Source of the DNA: Chitinophagaceae bacterium
GTDB taxonomy: Bacteria > Bacteroidota > Bacteroidia > Chitinophagales > Chitinophagaceae
Length of the DNA stretch: 64,000 bases
NCBI GenBank assembly: GCA_947447265.1
Contig: CANFKC010000004.1
Span: 62,001 to 126,000 of the forward strand
Reading direction: 5' to 3'
Shown: positions 45,986-54,945 of the stretch, piece by piece
How the letters are laid out: each line of letters begins with the position of its first letter
Position numbering within the stretch: the stretch's first letter is position 1
Notes under the pieces: model-generated
The model's database searches: none
Told to the model about the DNA's origin: nothing
Seen by the model: only the letters and a program-made list of their open reading frames with translations
Made by a program: the position numbers and the translations under genes

Positions 45986-46956
45986 ACGCAAAATTTTGTA
46001 AGCTTACTTTATTATATTTGTTTATTTTTTTATTTTATATTTATTTTCACTAAAAACAACATACGCCCTATATTAAACCGTAGTTTAAATTTAGGAGCGA
46101 GAGGAATATTAGTTGATTGAGTTTCGGCTGCTAAAACCTGTAGGCAGCCATTAAAAGAAAACATTTAAAAAACCACACCGAGAAACCCAACTAACCAATA
46201 TTAAGGTAGTATTACCTTTTTGTTGTCCCTACAAATTTAGAATATTTAACCACTACTTACAAACGTACCAAATTCCCATACGGTTTTAGTTATAGGCTAA
46301 GCCAATAGTTAAAGAGATGTTAGTAAAAATAAAAATAATTTCAAACGCCATTAAGCTTTATCTAAGTTATTGAAAATCAATACTTTCTCATTAAAAAATA
46401 AAAAAAATGAATGCGTTTTAATACATATAAATAAAATAAATTATATAAATAGTGAAAGAGGTCACAAGTACATACACTTATATGGGGTATAAAGTCATTA
46501 ATAAAAACAATAACTATTTCTTAAAAGAAGCAGAAAATACCCCTTTTAATTACCAGTTATTAGCAGATAATGGAAAATATTACCCCGCTTAATAACGTAA
46601 AATCAAAAAATAGCAGGTCAATTTTATGTTTAAAAATTGTAAAAAAACTAACACTAAATATAAATACAGCTTTGCCATTAATTGACAACAATACCAGGTT
46701 ATTTCAAGGGTATTCAGTTGCGGTAAAATGGTTGTAATTAAAAGCAATAACGATGCTTGAATTAATTACTGCTTTTGCACTCGTCAACGAATGGTAGCAG
46801 CAAAATGCAACTAACAAACAGAGCAATTATGAGATTAGCGCAAGGGAAAGCCGATCAGTTATAACAGCAGACGGCGTAAAGCCGGAAGTATACAATAAAA
46901 AAAGCCGCTCCATTTTCATGAAGCGGCCTGTAACTATTAAAACAATGCAAGGTTGC
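45986..46956. other. AT-rich intergenic region upstream of the giant gene
   Basis: About 970 bp with no supported gene; very A/T-rich from 45986 to about 46780. No clear TAnnTTTG promoter facing the giant gene was found. The only firm feature is the terminator at 46897-46927 of the neighbouring minus-strand gene. Confidence 0.5.
46897..46927 (-). terminator. Terminator of the sigma-factor operon
   Basis: Stem gccgct (46904-46909) pairs with agcggc (46922-46927); on the minus strand it is followed by TTTTTTTATTGTA. It lies 29 bp past the stop at 46957. Confidence 0.7.
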
Positions 46957-48291
46957 TTATTTGTTCAGTATAGCGCATTTAATCTGGAACTGTACATAGT
47001 TCCTGTCAATAAACCTATTCATCGGTGTAATAATGTTATTGATGCCTTCCCTGTAATAAACTGCTGCTTTTACGTTCCTGGAAATAGCATATTCTGTTTT
47101 ACCCATAAAGCCAACATCAAACATAGGTGCCTCTTGAATATTGCCGGTCTCCAAAGGCGATGCAGCAGGCCTGTTATCACCTATCATCTGCTGAAAATCA
47201 GGGCCTACTCCAACTGACATCCTCTTCATGATCTTATAACCAATAGTCGGCGTAACCTGTGCGTAATAGGAGCTGTAAGCTTTATCAACGGTAACTATAC
47301 GGCCCTGCGGAGTAGGGATGGTTGTAACCGTTGCTGCAGATGTACTTTTAGCGGTAACCGCGCCAACTCCACGTGCTGCTAAATTACCCGGATGGGTAGG
47401 AGAAGACAAGCTGCCACCATAGCTGGTATTACCACCTGCGCTACCTGTTGCTGTTCCACTGCCGGTACTACCAAGAGGCGCTGTTCTGGCCTGACCTGCT
47501 GTTGTGCCAGCGTTATCATAAACAATGTCAGTATACCTACTCATACTGTTGGTGCCTACAAAAGCAACGTCACCTTCTACATAAACCTTATCGTTTATCA
47601 TGCGGCGGGCTGTTGCGCCAACAATATATCCGTTTGACTGGTTGCTATAATTAACACCACCTAAAACACTTAAAGCAACTTTAGCAGGGGCCTTATCAGC
47701 GGTGTGCTCTTTAAAAGTATAATAGGCAACCGGAGCCTGCACCTTCTTTTTAGACTTGCGGAATATGTCTTTATCTTTGGCAATAAATGTTTCTATAGGC
47801 TCATCAAATTTAATTGCCTTATGGCTATTAAATGCCAGATTGTTATTCTTAACTATCGGGTCATTCTCAATTTTTTCAGTTGCAGCCAGTGTAGTAGTAT
47901 GCTCAGTAACTAGTTCATTTGCTTTATCGGTAACAATAATTTTTGAAATAACTTTTGCTACCGCAGCAACAGGTGCTATAACTTCCTGTGCCACCGGTGA
48001 AGTAACTACCTGCTGAGCCTCAGCAGCACGAGCAGCGTTCGCTACTTTAGCATACTGCGCGGCAGGCTGCCTGCCAATAGTACCGCTTTCATGCAATACC
48101 AATGGCACACCCATTGCTAAGGCAACTGAAGCGGCAACACCTATAAGCGGCATCCACCATACCAATAGCCCACGTTTCTTTTCACGTCCATCCAATTGTT
48201 CTGCGAGTCTCTCCCAATTTTGGGGTTTGTACTCAAAGGCGCCCTCGTCAAACTTATGTTTGACAAGTTCGTCAAATTCTCTTGGCTTCAT
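46957..48291 (-). CDS. Membrane-anchored protein with barrel-like C-terminal domain, partner of ECF sigma factor
   Basis: 444 aa. The N-terminus is cytoplasmic and charged ('FDELVKHKFDEGAFEYKPQNWERLAEQLDG'), followed by one transmembrane helix (about 43-66). A Ala/Lys/Thr-rich linker (about 70-205) leads to a C-terminal domain (about 205-444) with outer-membrane-barrel-like strands ('VALSVLGGVNYSNQSNGYIVGATARRM', 'YYAQVTPTIGYKIMKRMSVGVGP'). This N-terminal layout is often found next to ECF sigma genes, but no canonical anti-sigma (ZAS or FecR) domain is seen. It overlaps the sigma gene by 20 bp. Function is inferred only from context. Confidence 0.72.
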   Translation of the reverse strand: MKPREFDELVKHKFDEGAFEYKPQNWERLAEQLDGREKKRGLLVWWMPLIGVAASVALAMGVPLVLHESGTIGRQPAAQYAKVANAARAAEAQQVVTSPVAQEVIAPVAAVAKVISKIIVTDKANELVTEHTTTLAATEKIENDPIVKNNNLAFNSHKAIKFDEPIETFIAKDKDIFRKSKKKVQAPVAYYTFKEHTADKAPAKVALSVLGGVNYSNQSNGYIVGATARRMINDKVYVEGDVAFVGTNSMSRYTDIVYDNAGTTAGQARTAPLGSTGSGTATGSAGGNTSYGGSLSSPTHPGNLAARGVGAVTAKSTSAATVTTIPTPQGRIVTVDKAYSSYYAQVTPTIGYKIMKRMSVGVGPDFQQMIGDNRPAASPLETGNIQEAPMFDVGFMGKTEYAISRNVKAAVYYREGINNIITPMNRFIDRNYVQFQIKCAILNK

Positions 48292-48853
48292 ACGTCACTT
48301 TTTGTTGTTCAATTTTCATGATTTTTTTTTGGAGTACATTTCTCGCCTGGTGAACATGCCAATGCGAGGTACCTTCACTAATATCTAATTGCTCAGAAAT
48401 CTCTTTATGGTTAAACCCTTCAAAAACGAACAGGTTGAAAACAGTCCGGGTCATAGCAGGCAGCACTTGTATCAGATCAACCAGCTCCCTGAATTCAAGA
48501 CTTTCCAACCCTTCATTACTTACTGACAAATTCGTTTCTTCGGGTAATATTGCATTTACATGCATAGTCATCTCCTCTTTGAGGTAAGTACTTCTCAGGT
48601 AGTCGAGACAAGTGTTAATCATGACCCTTTTCATCCAACCTTCGAAAGAACCAGTATTCCCATACTTATCTATCTGTGTAAATATTTTCAGGAAACCATC
48701 ATTGAGGAGCTGTTCTGCATCCATCATATTTTTGGCATACCTCGCACATACTTTCAAAAACATACTGTAGTGCTCTTTGTACAGATGCTCTTGAATAGTC
48801 CGGTTTTTCTTCCGGCACCCTGCTATAATATCTTGTTCAGAATATGCGGGCAT
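48272..48853 (-). CDS. ECF-type RNA polymerase sigma factor
   Basis: 193 aa sigma-70 family protein. Region 2 lies at about 25-95 ('YSMFLKVCARYAKNMMDAEQLLNDGFLKIFTQIDKYGNTGSFEGWMKRVMINTCLDYLR') and region 4 at about 130-185 ('LPAMTRTVFNLFVFEGFNHKEISEQLDISEGTSHWHVHQARNVLQKKI'). It resembles Bacteroidota ECF factors with no FecR partner. The next gene overlaps it by 20 bp and encodes a membrane protein that may control it. A minus-strand TATTTTTG at 48888-48895 is a possible -7 element. Confidence 0.92.
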   Translation of the reverse strand: MPAYSEQDIIAGCRKKNRTIQEHLYKEHYSMFLKVCARYAKNMMDAEQLLNDGFLKIFTQIDKYGNTGSFEGWMKRVMINTCLDYLRSTYLKEEMTMHVNAILPEETNLSVSNEGLESLEFRELVDLIQVLPAMTRTVFNLFVFEGFNHKEISEQLDISEGTSHWHVHQARNVLQKKIMKIEQQKVTYEAKRI

Positions 48854-49520
48854 GAGAGGTATTGTTATTTAAAACAACTTTAAGTTACAAAAATAATCTT
48901 ACATCGTCATTGTTTTTTTCAGTGCGTCATCACACTTTTCATTTTTAGTTTTGGTGTTTTGTAAGTTCATAGGGGCTGTTTAGGGTCCCTGTCTTAATAA
49001 AAAATTGAGGGTTAATAGTTAACGGTGAGTAGCCGATAAAATTGTAAAAAAGGCGCCTTTTAAACTTTGAAACTAACCACTCACTATAATAGACGATGAG
49101 CTTTGATGAAATCTTGGGTCATCCTGCAAATTTATTTTTCTTTAACAAATCGGGGCTTGAGTCTGGGTTAAGTCCATTGTCGTTTCGAAATACAAATACT
49201 AAAGTTGAGTCAGAATGTAACCTGCTTCGCATATAGGCATCGGCCCAAAACATTAGTGATAACACCTGAATCATAAAATCGGCATCGTCCGTAGAACATA
49301 AAAATATATAGCCGCCGGCGAGAACTCACGCTAATAGCATATCTCAGCACCAACCCTGAAAGTGTTGAACGCAGTTTTCAGCCGGAGTTCAACATTCAAA
49401 TGAGATAATTACAACGAAGAAAGTCACGAAAAGCATAAATACCAAAAGCCACCCATGGGTGGCTTTTGAAAAATATTAGTATAGCTAACCTTTAGCTACA
49501 TATAGTGTTCTCTGAAAAGA
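48854..49520. other. 667-bp intergenic region
   Basis: No gene, RNA or mobile element is supported. It contains a 14-bp palindrome AAAAGGCGCCTTTT (49048-49061) and, near its end, the terminator of the ribosomal gene cluster (49444-49467). Confidence 0.5.
49444..49467 (-). terminator. Terminator of the rpmB-rpmG-DUF4295 cluster
   Basis: A 24-bp perfect palindrome, aaaagccaccc-at-gggtggctttt (11-bp stem), about 54 bp past the DUF4295 stop. On the minus strand the stem ends in TTTT followed by GG. Confidence 0.65.
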
Positions 49521-49694
49521 CTATTTAGTCTGATCCAGATATTCCTTGATCTTATCTTTATGAACCATACCTTCTTTAAAAGTGTATGCGCCAGACTTAG
49601 GGCTACGTACCGCTCTGATTACTTTAGTGTAATTCTTAGCTTCTGCTGCCGCCTTAGGATCCTTCTTTATCGCGGTTTTAGCTGCTTTTGCCAT
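49521..49694 (-). CDS. DUF4295 family small basic protein
   Basis: 57 aa, start ATG at 49694, stop TAG at 49521. Begins MAKAAKTAIKK and contains 'NYTKVIRAVRSPKSGAYTFKEGMV', the DUF4295 signature. This tiny basic protein is regularly encoded right after rpmG in Bacteroidota and is thought to be ribosome-associated, though its role is not proven. It follows rpmG by 20 bp here. Confidence 0.9.
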   Translation of the reverse strand: MAKAAKTAIKKDPKAAAEAKNYTKVIRAVRSPKSGAYTFKEGMVHKDKIKEYLDQTK

Positions 49695-49714
49695 CGCTTA
49701 AATATTTTAAATGA

Positions 49715-49897
49715 TTATTTAATTTCTTTGTGAGCAGTTACTCTCTTCAGAATTGGATTATATTTCTTTAACTCCAGACGCTCTGTAGTTGTCTTTTTGT
49801 TCTTCGTCGTGATATAACGGCTTGTACCTGGCATACCGCTATTTTTATGCTCGGTGCACTCCATTATGACTTGAACCCGATTTCCTTTTTTAGCCAT
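49715..49897 (-). CDS. rpmG: 50S ribosomal protein L33
   Basis: 60 aa. Begins '[21 protein letters not shown]' and contains '[26 protein letters not shown]', typical of L33. Only one Cys remains of the two zinc pairs of the C+ form, so it is a C- (non-zinc) type. It lies between rpmB and the DUF4295 gene on the minus strand. Confidence 0.95.
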   Translation of the reverse strand: MAKKGNRVQVIMECTEHKNSGMPGTSRYITTKNKKTTTERLELKKYNPILKRVTAHKEIK

Positions 49898-49929
49898 TTT
49901 ATAAAGCTTTGAATATTTTACTTAACAAA

Positions 49930-50166
49930 TTAAATTGCAACTCCTCTTTCGCGAAGTCCTTTTACTATGGTACCAAGGCCATTCTTATTAATAGTGCGAA
50001 TAGCATCTGTGGTCAACTTTAAAGTTATCCAACGGTTTTCTTCTGTGAAGAAGAAACGCTTGGTCTGCAAATTAGGAAGGAAGCGACGCTTTGCCTTCTT
50101 ATTTGAGAAAGATACTTTGTGACCTACTACCGGTTTTCTGCCTGTTACCTGACAAACACGTGCCAT
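49930..50166 (-). CDS. rpmB: 50S ribosomal protein L28
   Basis: 78 aa. The sequence 'MARVCQVTGRKPVVGHKVSFSNKKAKRRFLPNLQTKRFF' is diagnostic. First gene of the rpmB-rpmG-DUF4295 cluster; 32 bp separate it from rpmG. Confidence 0.97.
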   Translation of the reverse strand: MARVCQVTGRKPVVGHKVSFSNKKAKRRFLPNLQTKRFFFTEENRWITLKLTTDAIRTINKNGLGTIVKGLRERGVAI

Positions 50167-50190
50167 GATTATTTATTTTTTTTAGGACTG

Positions 50191-50198
50191 CAAAGGTA
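50191..50198 (-). promoter_or_regulatory. Possible -7 element of the rpmB cluster
   Basis: Minus-strand TACCTTTG fits TAnnTTTG and lies 24 bp before the rpmB ATG, a plausible leader length. No clear TTG at -33. Confidence 0.4.
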
Positions 50199-50324
50199 AG
50201 GGGAAATTTTCGAAATAAAAACGAAATAATAAAAAATAAAAAAATAGTTCTTTAAAACTATCCCTTAACCAGGCAAAATCGCCCGTTTTCTCAGTTGCAA
50301 GTGTGCGAAAGTAAGATAAATATG

Positions 50325-51731
50325 TCAGCTTTCCTTATCTTCTGGTGGCTCCAGTTTTACAACCCGCAGTAGAGGGGCTGCAAAATAGGTAACCCCCACT
50401 ACTACCAGAGTAAGAAAACCACCTATAACAACTGCTGGCACAGTGCCCCACCAGCGGGCAGTAAGGCCGCTTTCCATAGCGCCTAATTCGTTCGATGAGC
50501 TGATGAACATGGTATTTACCGCTGCTACCCTACCCCGCATACTATCAGGGGTGTAAAGTTGCAGTATAGTGCCACGTATCACCACACTTACAGCGTCGAA
50601 CATACCACCCAGCAACAACATAAAGAAGCCCAGCAGAAAAGCCCACGAAATATTACAACCCAATACTGAACCAAGTATGGTAGTATCGGCTAGCTGCCCG
50701 CAAAGACCGAAAATAACCGTAGTAACACCAAACCCCGCTATAGCAATAGCCAGTTTTACACCGGGTTGCTTCTGTATAGGTATTGCCGATATAAATACGA
50801 GCATTAAAATGGATCCGATTCCCGGTGCAGCGCGCATCCATCCAAAACCTACTTCGCCAATTCTGAGTATTTCATTCGCATAAACAGGCAGTAATGCTAC
50901 TGCGCCTCCAAATAGCACAGCAAACATATCAAGCGATAGCGCCGCAAGTAGTATCTGGGTGCTGAAAACGAACTTAATTCCACCAGTGATACTTTTTAAA
51001 ATGGGCTCTTTTGTTTTCTGGTGAATTATCTGTGCCGGTATCAGCATAGCCGCAGCAAGGGCAATCAACTCTATTACGCCGGCACAAACCTGGCTCCCCT
51101 GATAACCGGCGGCCACTATCATAAAACCACCCAGCAGCGGGCCTATTACAAACCCTGCCTGCCAAGAAGCGCTGCTCCATGGCGTAGCAGTTGCATACAG
51201 CTTTTTAGGTATGAGCATGCCCATTAAAGCAAAAGTAGCCGGGCTGAGGAAAGCACGAAGCGCACCGCCCACAAACACCCCGAAATATATGAGCCATATA
51301 ATGTAATGCGTTGATATGGAATGCTGTAAACCGGGCCATGCCAGCCATCCAAAGAACACGGTAAGCAAAAGGTATCCTAACATACATTGCACCACCATCT
51401 GCTTTTTTTCGCGCAGATCAACAAAATGGCCAGAAAAGAGCGAAAATGTAACCGCAGGTATTACCTCCCACAAACCCATCAGCCCCAAAACCAAAGCATC
51501 ACCTTTTTTTGTAAGCGGGTTAAAAGTAAGCTTGTAAACGAAGTAACTTACAATAGTAGACTGCATGTTTAGCGCCAGTATTATTGCAAAACGGGCCAGC
51601 AGGTATTTGCGAAACAACGGATAGCGCAATGCCTTATTGCGCACCAAAAGATAATATGAAAGATAGTAGTACTTTTCAGACAGCGCATTCGCGCCCTTCC
51701 TTTTTGCGAGTCTTTTAGTTACCGATGGCAA
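50325..51731 (-). CDS. MFS transporter (MFS_3/EntS-like)
   Basis: 468 aa with about 12 transmembrane helices starting near residue 45. The loop 'SGHFVDLREKKQMV' between helices 2 and 3 fits the MFS G-x-x-x-D-R-x-x-R/K pattern. The family includes exporters such as EntS; the substrate is unknown. The start is a TTG at 51731 or a later codon; no ATG precedes the first helix. A minus-strand TAAATTTG at 51752-51759 lies about 20 bp upstream of that TTG and favours it. Divergent from the ABC permease gene across 69 bp. Confidence 0.85.
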   Translation of the reverse strand: MPSVTKRLAKRKGANALSEKYYYLSYYLLVRNKALRYPLFRKYLLARFAIILALNMQSTIVSYFVYKLTFNPLTKKGDALVLGLMGLWEVIPAVTFSLFSGHFVDLREKKQMVVQCMLGYLLLTVFFGWLAWPGLQHSISTHYIIWLIYFGVFVGGALRAFLSPATFALMGMLIPKKLYATATPWSSASWQAGFVIGPLLGGFMIVAAGYQGSQVCAGVIELIALAAAMLIPAQIIHQKTKEPILKSITGGIKFVFSTQILLAALSLDMFAVLFGGAVALLPVYANEILRIGEVGFGWMRAAPGIGSILMLVFISAIPIQKQPGVKLAIAIAGFGVTTVIFGLCGQLADTTILGSVLGCNISWAFLLGFFMLLLGGMFDAVSVVIRGTILQLYTPDSMRGRVAAVNTMFISSSNELGAMESGLTARWWGTVPAVVIGGFLTLVVVGVTYFAAPLLRVVKLEPPEDKES

Positions 51732-51751
51732 TAGTCGTTTTATTAGGTTGG

Positions 51752-51759
51752 CAAATTTA
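51752..51759 (-). promoter_or_regulatory. Possible -7 element of the MFS gene
   Basis: Minus-strand TAAATTTG fits TAnnTTTG, 20 bp before the TTG start at 51731. No clear -33 TTG. It overlaps the region holding the divergent plus-strand promoter. Confidence 0.35.
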
Positions 51760-51791
51760 TTGCTTAAAAAAGATATTAACAGCTATTTTTG
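51760..51791 (+). promoter_or_regulatory. Bacteroidota-type promoter of the ABC permease gene
   Basis: TTG (51760-51762), 21-bp spacer, TATTTTTG (51784-51791), with the ATG at 51801. It fits TTG-N19-21-TAnnTTTG. Confidence 0.5.
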
Positions 51792-51800
51792 TTAGCGATA

Positions 51801-53060
51801 ATGAACAACATAGCGCAAATAATTGGTACAAGTATAGTACAAGCCCTGCAGGAACTCAGGGTGAATAAATTGCGTACTTTTTTATCGTTGCTCGGCATTA
51901 CCATTGGTATATTTTGTGTTATTGCCGTGCTCACCTCGCTGGATAGTGCACAGGGAATGATTCAGAAAAGAGTAAACACCCTGGGCAGCGATGTGCTGCA
52001 CATTGACAGATGGCCATGGCCCGGTGTGGAAGAAGGTGAATATAAGTGGTGGGAATATTGGCGCCGCCCTAGCATGACAAAAAAAGAAGTGGCTGCCATT
52101 AACGGCCAGCTGCACGATATAGCCCTTACTACATTATGCCTTCCGGTGCGCGACCAGACGCTGAAGCACGATAACATGGAAGTGAGTAGCATCCGCGCTT
52201 ACTGTGTTACCACCGATTTCGATAAAGCACAGAATATAGAACTTTCGCAGGGGCGCTACCTGAGTGTAGCTGAACTGGAAGGCGGCAATAGCAGTATCAT
52301 ACTAGGTTTTAATGTAGCCGACGGCCTCTTCCCAAAAGGAATAAACCCTCTGGGGAAAAGCATATCATTGCTTGGAAAAAAATACCTGGTAATAGGCGTC
52401 ATAAAAAAAGCAGGTCAGGATATGGCCGGCTTCGACCCGGACAATGGTGTAATTGTGCCGTATAATTCTGTTTCCTCAGTAATCGACGTCAGGTCGCTTG
52501 AATATAACCCCAGCCTGATAATAAAAGCCTACAACCCCAATAATGTAACGGAGGTAAAAGATGAAGCGCGGGGCATTCTGCGCCGTATGCACAAAATACG
52601 GCCTGACCAGGCTGATGACTTTACCATAAATCAGCTTACCGGCATTTCAAAAATGCTGGATGGTTTGTTCGGACAGATAAAAGGCGCTGGTTTGTTTATT
52701 GGCTTGTTTTCGCTGCTTGTGGGTGCTTTTGGCATAGCCAATATTATGTTTGTAACCGTAAAAGAACGAACAAAAATTATCGGCCTAAAAAAAGCTGTCG
52801 GCGCCCGGAAGGCTTCCATTCAACTGGAATTTCTTTCAGAATCTGTTGTACTTTGCCTGGTGGGAGGCCTGATAGGGATACTGCTGGTTCTGGTTATCAG
52901 TATGCTGGTTAGCCGCGCCCTTGACCTGGAAATTGTGCTCTCCCTGCAAAATTTTGGCTGGGGCTTATCTATGTCTTTTATTGTTGGTATTTTAGCTGGC
53001 TACATTCCGGCCCGTTCGGCTTCGCGCCTGGACCCGGTAGTAGCCATACGGACACATTAA
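51801..53060 (+). CDS. ABC transporter permease (MacB/FtsX-like)
   Basis: 419 aa from the ATG at 51801. Layout is that of MacB-type permeases: a first membrane helix with 'ELRVNKLRTFLSLLGITIGIF' (about 18-40), a large periplasmic MacB_PCD domain (about 55-285), then three helices in an FtsX domain (about 290-415) with 'GAFGIANIMFVTVKERTKIIGLKKAVGARKASIQLEFL'. No ATPase or membrane-fusion gene lies next to it. Such permeases export or transmit force to periplasmic partners; the cargo is unknown. It is followed within 9 bp by a phosphoribosyltransferase gene. Confidence 0.9.
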   Translation: MNNIAQIIGTSIVQALQELRVNKLRTFLSLLGITIGIFCVIAVLTSLDSAQGMIQKRVNTLGSDVLHIDRWPWPGVEEGEYKWWEYWRRPSMTKKEVAAINGQLHDIALTTLCLPVRDQTLKHDNMEVSSIRAYCVTTDFDKAQNIELSQGRYLSVAELEGGNSSIILGFNVADGLFPKGINPLGKSISLLGKKYLVIGVIKKAGQDMAGFDPDNGVIVPYNSVSSVIDVRSLEYNPSLIIKAYNPNNVTEVKDEARGILRRMHKIRPDQADDFTINQLTGISKMLDGLFGQIKGAGLFIGLFSLLVGAFGIANIMFVTVKERTKIIGLKKAVGARKASIQLEFLSESVVLCLVGGLIGILLVLVISMLVSRALDLEIVLSLQNFGWGLSMSFIVGILAGYIPARSASRLDPVVAIRTH

Positions 53061-53069
53061 AACTTCTTG

Positions 53070-53570
53070 ATGAAAAAGAAAAAAGTAGTTGTTCTTGATA
53101 AAGAAGCCATTGCGCACAAACTGCGCCGCATGGCCTACGAAATATGGGAGCACAACAGCGATGAACAAGAAATAACGCTGATAGGTATTGAAAATGGCGG
53201 CAAGTCAATTGCTGACGCATTGGGTACACTATTGAAAGAGATATGCCCATTGCAGGTAAATGTACTTTCCGTAAGTATCAACAAAAAAAATCCGCTGAAC
53301 CACGCGCTGGCATTTGAAGATAACCTTACTGACAAATCGATTGTATTGGTTGATGATGTAGCCAACTCAGGAAAGACAATCACCTATTCCCTGCACGCTA
53401 TCCTCTCTTACAACCTTAAACGGGTTATGGTCGCAGTGTTGGTCGATCGGAAACACAAATCGTTCCCGATAGCATCTGATATTGTGGGCCTTTCCATAGC
53501 CACAACTTTACAGGAGCATATTGAAGTAGAGATACTGGATGGTGTTATCAACTCGGTCTTCTTGCAGTAA
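53070..53570 (+). CDS. Phosphoribosyltransferase-fold protein (PyrR-like)
   Basis: 166 aa from the ATG at 53070. The PRPP-binding loop is 'SIVLVDDVANSGKTITYSLHAI' (about 89-110), preceded by 'ITLIGIENGGKSIADALG' and followed by 'RVMVAVLVDRKHKSFPIASDIVGLSIA', matching the PyrR/hypoxanthine-PRTase group. It may salvage a base or act as a pyrimidine sensor; the base is unknown. It starts 9 bp after the ABC permease gene, likely in one transcript. Confidence 0.85.
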   Translation: MKKKKVVVLDKEAIAHKLRRMAYEIWEHNSDEQEITLIGIENGGKSIADALGTLLKEICPLQVNVLSVSINKKNPLNHALAFEDNLTDKSIVLVDDVANSGKTITYSLHAILSYNLKRVMVAVLVDRKHKSFPIASDIVGLSIATTLQEHIEVEILDGVINSVFLQ

Positions 53571-53709
53571 GTGATAATAAATTGTTAGTGGTGAACGCTA
53601 AATTGCCATTGACAAAAAGCCAGCTGCACAACCCATTTGTACCCATTAACGGCCCTCACAAAGAAGAACACAATTTATCATTCATAATTTACCATTTACA
53701 ATTAAAGAC

Positions 53710-54663
53710 ATGTCCTTTACACTAGTTATACATGGCGGCGCAGGCAACATTACCCCTGCAATAATGAACAAACAACAAGAGCAGGAATATACACAAGGAC
53801 TTAAAGATGCACTCGACAGAGGATATGAAGTGTTGAAGAATGGCGGAACTTCGGTGGATGCAGTTGTAGCGGCCATCTGCTGCCTGGAAGACAATACCAT
53901 TTTCAATGCAGGAAAAGGTGCTGTGTTCACAAAAAAAGGACTGAATGAGATGGATGCCGCAATTATGGATGGCAGCAACCTTGCAGCCGGCGCTATTGCA
54001 GGTGTCAGGAATATAAAAAACCCAATAAGGCTCGCAAAAGAGGTGATGTTACATTCCGGCCATGTGCTGCTCAGCGGCAGTGGCGCGGCAGAATTCGCAA
54101 TTAACCAGGGCATGGTAATGACGCCTGACGAATACTTCTTTAACCAGCAGCGCTATGACCAGTGGGTAGAAATCCGCGACACTAATTTTACGCAGCTCGA
54201 CCATAAAGGTGACAACCTGAAAGGCACCGCACCGAATCCTGATTATAAGTTTGGTACTGTAGGTGCAGCTGCCCTGGATATACACGGCAACATCGCTGCC
54301 GGCACATCAACCGGAGGCATGACAAACAAGCGCTTTAGCCGCATTGGCGATAGCCCGGTAGTGGGCGCCGGCACCTATGCCAACAACGCAACCTGCGCAA
54401 TTTCATGCACCGGCCATGGTGAATTTTTTATGCGCGCAGTAGTGGCTCACGATGTATCGTGCCTAATGGAATATAAAGGCCTTTCGCTACAGGAAGCATG
54501 CGCAACCGTAGTAAAAGACAAACTGGTAAAAATGGGCGGCGAAGGCGGCCTGATAGCCGTAGACGCAAAGGGCAATTGGGATTTCTGCTTTAACTCAGCC
54601 GGCATGTACCGCGGCATGAGAAATAGCGATGGCAAGGAGGTTGTGGCGTATTATGGGGAGTAA
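53710..54663 (+). CDS. iaaA: Isoaspartyl peptidase/L-asparaginase (Ntn hydrolase)
   Basis: 317-aa type 2 asparaginase family member. The precursor cleaves itself before the nucleophile Thr183 in 'KFGTVGAAALDIHGNIAAGTSTGGMTNKRFSRIGDSPVVGAG'. N-terminal 'LVIHGGAGNITP' and 'GGTSVDAVVAAICCLEDNTIFNAGKGAVFT' are typical. It hydrolyses isoAsp-dipeptides and Asn. No signal peptide is seen, so it is probably cytoplasmic. The length is normal. Confidence 0.93.
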   Translation: MSFTLVIHGGAGNITPAIMNKQQEQEYTQGLKDALDRGYEVLKNGGTSVDAVVAAICCLEDNTIFNAGKGAVFTKKGLNEMDAAIMDGSNLAAGAIAGVRNIKNPIRLAKEVMLHSGHVLLSGSGAAEFAINQGMVMTPDEYFFNQQRYDQWVEIRDTNFTQLDHKGDNLKGTAPNPDYKFGTVGAAALDIHGNIAAGTSTGGMTNKRFSRIGDSPVVGAGTYANNATCAISCTGHGEFFMRAVVAHDVSCLMEYKGLSLQEACATVVKDKLVKMGGEGGLIAVDAKGNWDFCFNSAGMYRGMRNSDGKEVVAYYGE

Positions 54664-54729
54664 TTTTGAATTACATTGTAAATTTTCGTAACTTAGTTTT
54701 CGGTTACCGATTTTTGACAAAAAATAAAA

Positions 54730-54945
54730 ATGATAAGAACAACCGTTATACCAGATACAACTACAATCAACATTTCGCTTTCCGTACCTGAAAACTACAT
54801 TGGAAAGGAAATGGAAATAATTGCATTTACGAAGAAAGAAGGCCTCGAAAAGAATGAAGCGACTATTAAAAAAGTAACTTTTGGTGCACTATCAATTGAT
54901 ACTAAAGGTTTTACTTTTAATAGAGAAGAGGCAAATGAGAGATAA
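54730..54945 (+). CDS. Putative antitoxin of a PIN-domain toxin
   Basis: 71 aa, family not firmly recognised. The N-terminal part 'ATTTINISLSVPENYIGKEMEII'-like stretch (about 8-32) is a predicted beta-rich DNA- or partner-binding region; the C-terminal helix ends 'GFTFNREEANER'. Its 3' end overlaps the PIN gene start by 11 bp, the usual antitoxin-toxin layout. Assignment rests mainly on context. Confidence 0.72.
   Translation: MIRTTVIPDTTTINISLSVPENYIGKEMEIIAFTKKEGLEKNEATIKKVTFGALSIDTKGFTFNREEANER

Noticed and set aside
49048-49061. AAAAGGCGCCTTTT palindrome as a terminator
   Set aside because: The stem is short, and no gene ends close to it on either strand.
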